Positions 62,549 to 64,000 of a stretch of 64,000 nt of DNA are shown here, piece by piece (position 1 is the first letter of the stretch; every line of letters starts with the position of its first letter). The position numbers and the translations under genes were made by a program. The stretch comes from Dyella acidisoli (GTDB lineage Bacteria > Pseudomonadota > Gammaproteobacteria > Xanthomonadales > Rhodanobacteraceae): positions 1 to 64,000 of the forward strand of contig NZ_BSOB01000017.1 of assembly GCF_030160295.1 (NCBI RefSeq), written 5' to 3'. Below the pieces are notes generated by a model that was not told the DNA's origin, ran no database searches, and saw only the letters and a program-made list of their open reading frames with translations.

Positions 62549-63834
62549 TACGCAATTTCCATTGTCGGCTTGGCGAGCCTTGCTGATAGGAGTTGCCGAA
62601 ATCTCGATCGAGCTACATCCATGGAGCAGTATCGCTTCAACGACTGACGAGCAGACTGACTCATGTACCCATAGGTGCCGGGCTCATATTTGGCTACGTA
62701 ATAACTCGTCCGGAAGGCGTTAACTAGTGAGTCATGATGGATGCGTTGGCGCAGTGTTCGAAAAACCTGACGTGGGTCGTGGGGCCAACAACTGATTTCC
62801 GCAGAAGACTCGACGACGAAGGCGCAGTGGTCGTCGATATAGTCAAGCATTGAAGTATGACGAGGTGCCACGGCAGGTATGCCTGAAGACATGTATTCCA
62901 TTAATGGAAGACACTGGCCCTCGCCATGAGACGTGTTCAACGTATAAGTGGTGCAACTTATGAGTTCGCCGTATGTCTTGTCAGACAAGTAGGCATGGAT
63001 GAGAAGAACACGGCATTTGAGCTGGCCCATCTGATAAATTTGCTGCAGCATTGCCGGCAGAACTTGATTGGCATCATGATGTGTCAACTTAATAAGCAAT
63101 GTTGCATCATCTTTGTTGCGTAAGGCCTCGCAGAAGGCGGATATCATGATTCGCCAATTCTTACGTCCATCGTGCGGGTTGAAGATGGCCGTGTAGACGA
63201 TCCCCTCTAGGGCTATCGTTACAGCTTCAGTGGCGGGTTCTGCGAGTACATGCATCTCATGTGCGGGAGTGGCCTTCAGAGCGGTTCTCGTGTAGGAGGA
63301 CAACTCAATCTTTCTGCTGTCGATGATCAATCCTTGGAGGGTGAGGCAAGGGGGATTGATGGGAGTGTCACGAGGGTGCTGCATGCGATCCCAAAGTGGT
63401 GCGGGAATGCTTGCTATGGGAAAGTTCTGTCCAAGCAGATCTTTAGTGCTTTCGACGACGAAACTGGAATGCGTGATGGCTGTGCCTAATCGGGCCAACA
63501 CTCTGGTCCAATCATTGCGGGGGCGCCCTCGGAACGGCTCGCTCGGCAATATGTCGTACTCCCAAGCGAAAACTGGAATAGTCGGGCACCTGAGGCGGAT
63601 CGGAGTTTTTCCCGGAGGCATGAAGCATAGAAACAGGCATTGTTCGCCCTGAGCTAGGTACGAGGAATAGATGACGTCGACCTCCTTTTCGGGGTGGCTA
63701 ATGTCGATAACTTTGCCGAACTCTTGCAACAACGGCATGAATTCACGGATGACGAAGCGATAACTGTATTCTCGGCATCCCAGCTTTTTGATCAGGTCTT
63801 TATCGGCTGTGCTGGTGTAGACAAGCAGTATCAT
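62548..63834 (-). CDS. Glycosyltransferase, GT4-like
   Basis: 428 residues. The C-terminal half has the GT-B nucleotide-sugar signature HGEGQCLPLMEYMSSGIPAV (about 319-338), with the acidic E-x7-E spacing of GT4 enzymes, preceded by a strand KCRVLLIHAYLSDKTYGELI. The N-terminal half is less conserved (PTIPVFAWEYDILPSEPF near 85-102). AGGA lies just before the ATG. It should add a sugar to the lipid-linked glycan. Codon use and base composition here are less GC-rich than in the rml genes, as is common in polysaccharide loci. Confidence 0.85.
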   Translation of the reverse strand: MILLVYTSTADKDLIKKLGCREYSYRFVIREFMPLLQEFGKVIDISHPEKEVDVIYSSYLAQGEQCLFLCFMPPGKTPIRLRCPTIPVFAWEYDILPSEPFRGRPRNDWTRVLARLGTAITHSSFVVESTKDLLGQNFPIASIPAPLWDRMQHPRDTPINPPCLTLQGLIIDSRKIELSSYTRTALKATPAHEMHVLAEPATEAVTIALEGIVYTAIFNPHDGRKNWRIMISAFCEALRNKDDATLLIKLTHHDANQVLPAMLQQIYQMGQLKCRVLLIHAYLSDKTYGELISCTTYTLNTSHGEGQCLPLMEYMSSGIPAVAPRHTSMLDYIDDHCAFVVESSAEISCWPHDPRQVFRTLRQRIHHDSLVNAFRTSYYVAKYEPGTYGYMSQSARQSLKRYCSMDVARSRFRQLLSARLAKPTMEIA

Positions 63835-64000
63835 GGTTCCTGCCCGGAGTCGTCGTGAAAGGTTGTTTATGCTGATCGTGATGCACGATTAGGCTTGCAG
63901 CGATAGTGTCGCGCAGAAACTGCTGGAGCTCGATCTTGATCACGTCGCTGCTGCAGTGCGCAATTGCGCGCTCCCTCGCTAAGCGACTCATCGCGAGGTA
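63800..64000 (-). CDS. Possible 3' end of a gene running off the window
   Basis: A frame open from the right edge to a stop at 63800 encodes a tail with ARERAIAHCSSDVIKIELQQ, which looks protein-like. It overlaps the start of the glycosyltransferase gene by 35 bases. The last about 30 residues look less natural, so the real gene could begin or end elsewhere. An internal ATG at 63991 is not supported as a start. No family can be assigned from this piece. Confidence 0.4.
   Translation of the reverse strand, partial: YLAMSRLARERAIAHCSSDVIKIELQQFLRDTIAASLIVHHDQHKQPFTTTPGRNHDTACLHQHSR

Noticed and set aside
1-64000. tRNA or rRNA genes
   Set aside because: No T-loop GGTTCGAATCC-type sequence with a matching cloverleaf and no conserved rRNA segment was found.

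Overview
The window is GC-rich chromosomal DNA from a gammaproteobacterium. The gene families point to the Xanthomonadales, most likely a Rhodanobacteraceae relative such as Dyella, Rhodanobacter or Frateuria. The grounds are an XanB-type bifunctional ManC behind an rmlBACD operon, several TonB-dependent receptors, a tricorn-like S41 protease, a cytochrome bo3 operon and many short dispersed palindromes. This assignment is an inference from content; no rRNA or tRNA gene is present to confirm it.

Layout. 0.1-7.1 kb: tricorn-like protease, exported methyltransferase-fold protein, a GNAT / XRE-cupin / GNAT operon, and a HigB-HigA toxin-antitoxin pair with two operator copies. 7.1-18.4 kb: an assimilatory nitrate block (nitrate transporter, NirB, NirD, a NirB-like flavoprotein, molybdenum nitrate reductase) behind a sigma-54 promoter and an NtrC-type enhancer, facing hemD and cysG, which supply the siroheme that NirB needs. 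18.6-24 kb: a compact exported amine-oxidation operon (Tat-exported flavin amine oxidase, c-type cytochrome, exported RidA) below a TonB-dependent receptor. 24.2-27.2 kb: MocR regulator divergent from an EamA exporter, then gluconokinase. 27.4-29.7 kb: AhpC and AhpF. 29.7-30.8 kb: a 1.1 kb stretch with no convincing gene. 30.8-37.5 kb: an MHS-type transporter, cyoABCD and a SURF1 gene. 37.5-44.1 kb: a TetR repressor divergent from a tripartite RND efflux operon. 44.3-49.5 kb: a VirK/YbjX protein, then an ECF sigma factor, FecR-type sensor and TonB receptor forming a cell-surface signalling unit. 49.6-52.5 kb: a FadL-type porin and a secreted phosphoesterase. 52.7-64 kb: surface polysaccharide genes (rmlBACD-manC, Wzm/Wzt exporter, methyltransferase, acyltransferase, glycosyltransferase) that run off the right edge.

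The most interesting points are the three-gene exported amine-oxidation operon, whose enzyme, electron acceptor and imine-removing protein all carry export signals; the NtrC/sigma-54 control region of the nitrate operon; and the spread of several palindrome families through intergenic space, one of which now encodes the C-terminus of HemD. Starts were chosen from visible ribosome binding sites and family alignment from memory; no database search was possible.
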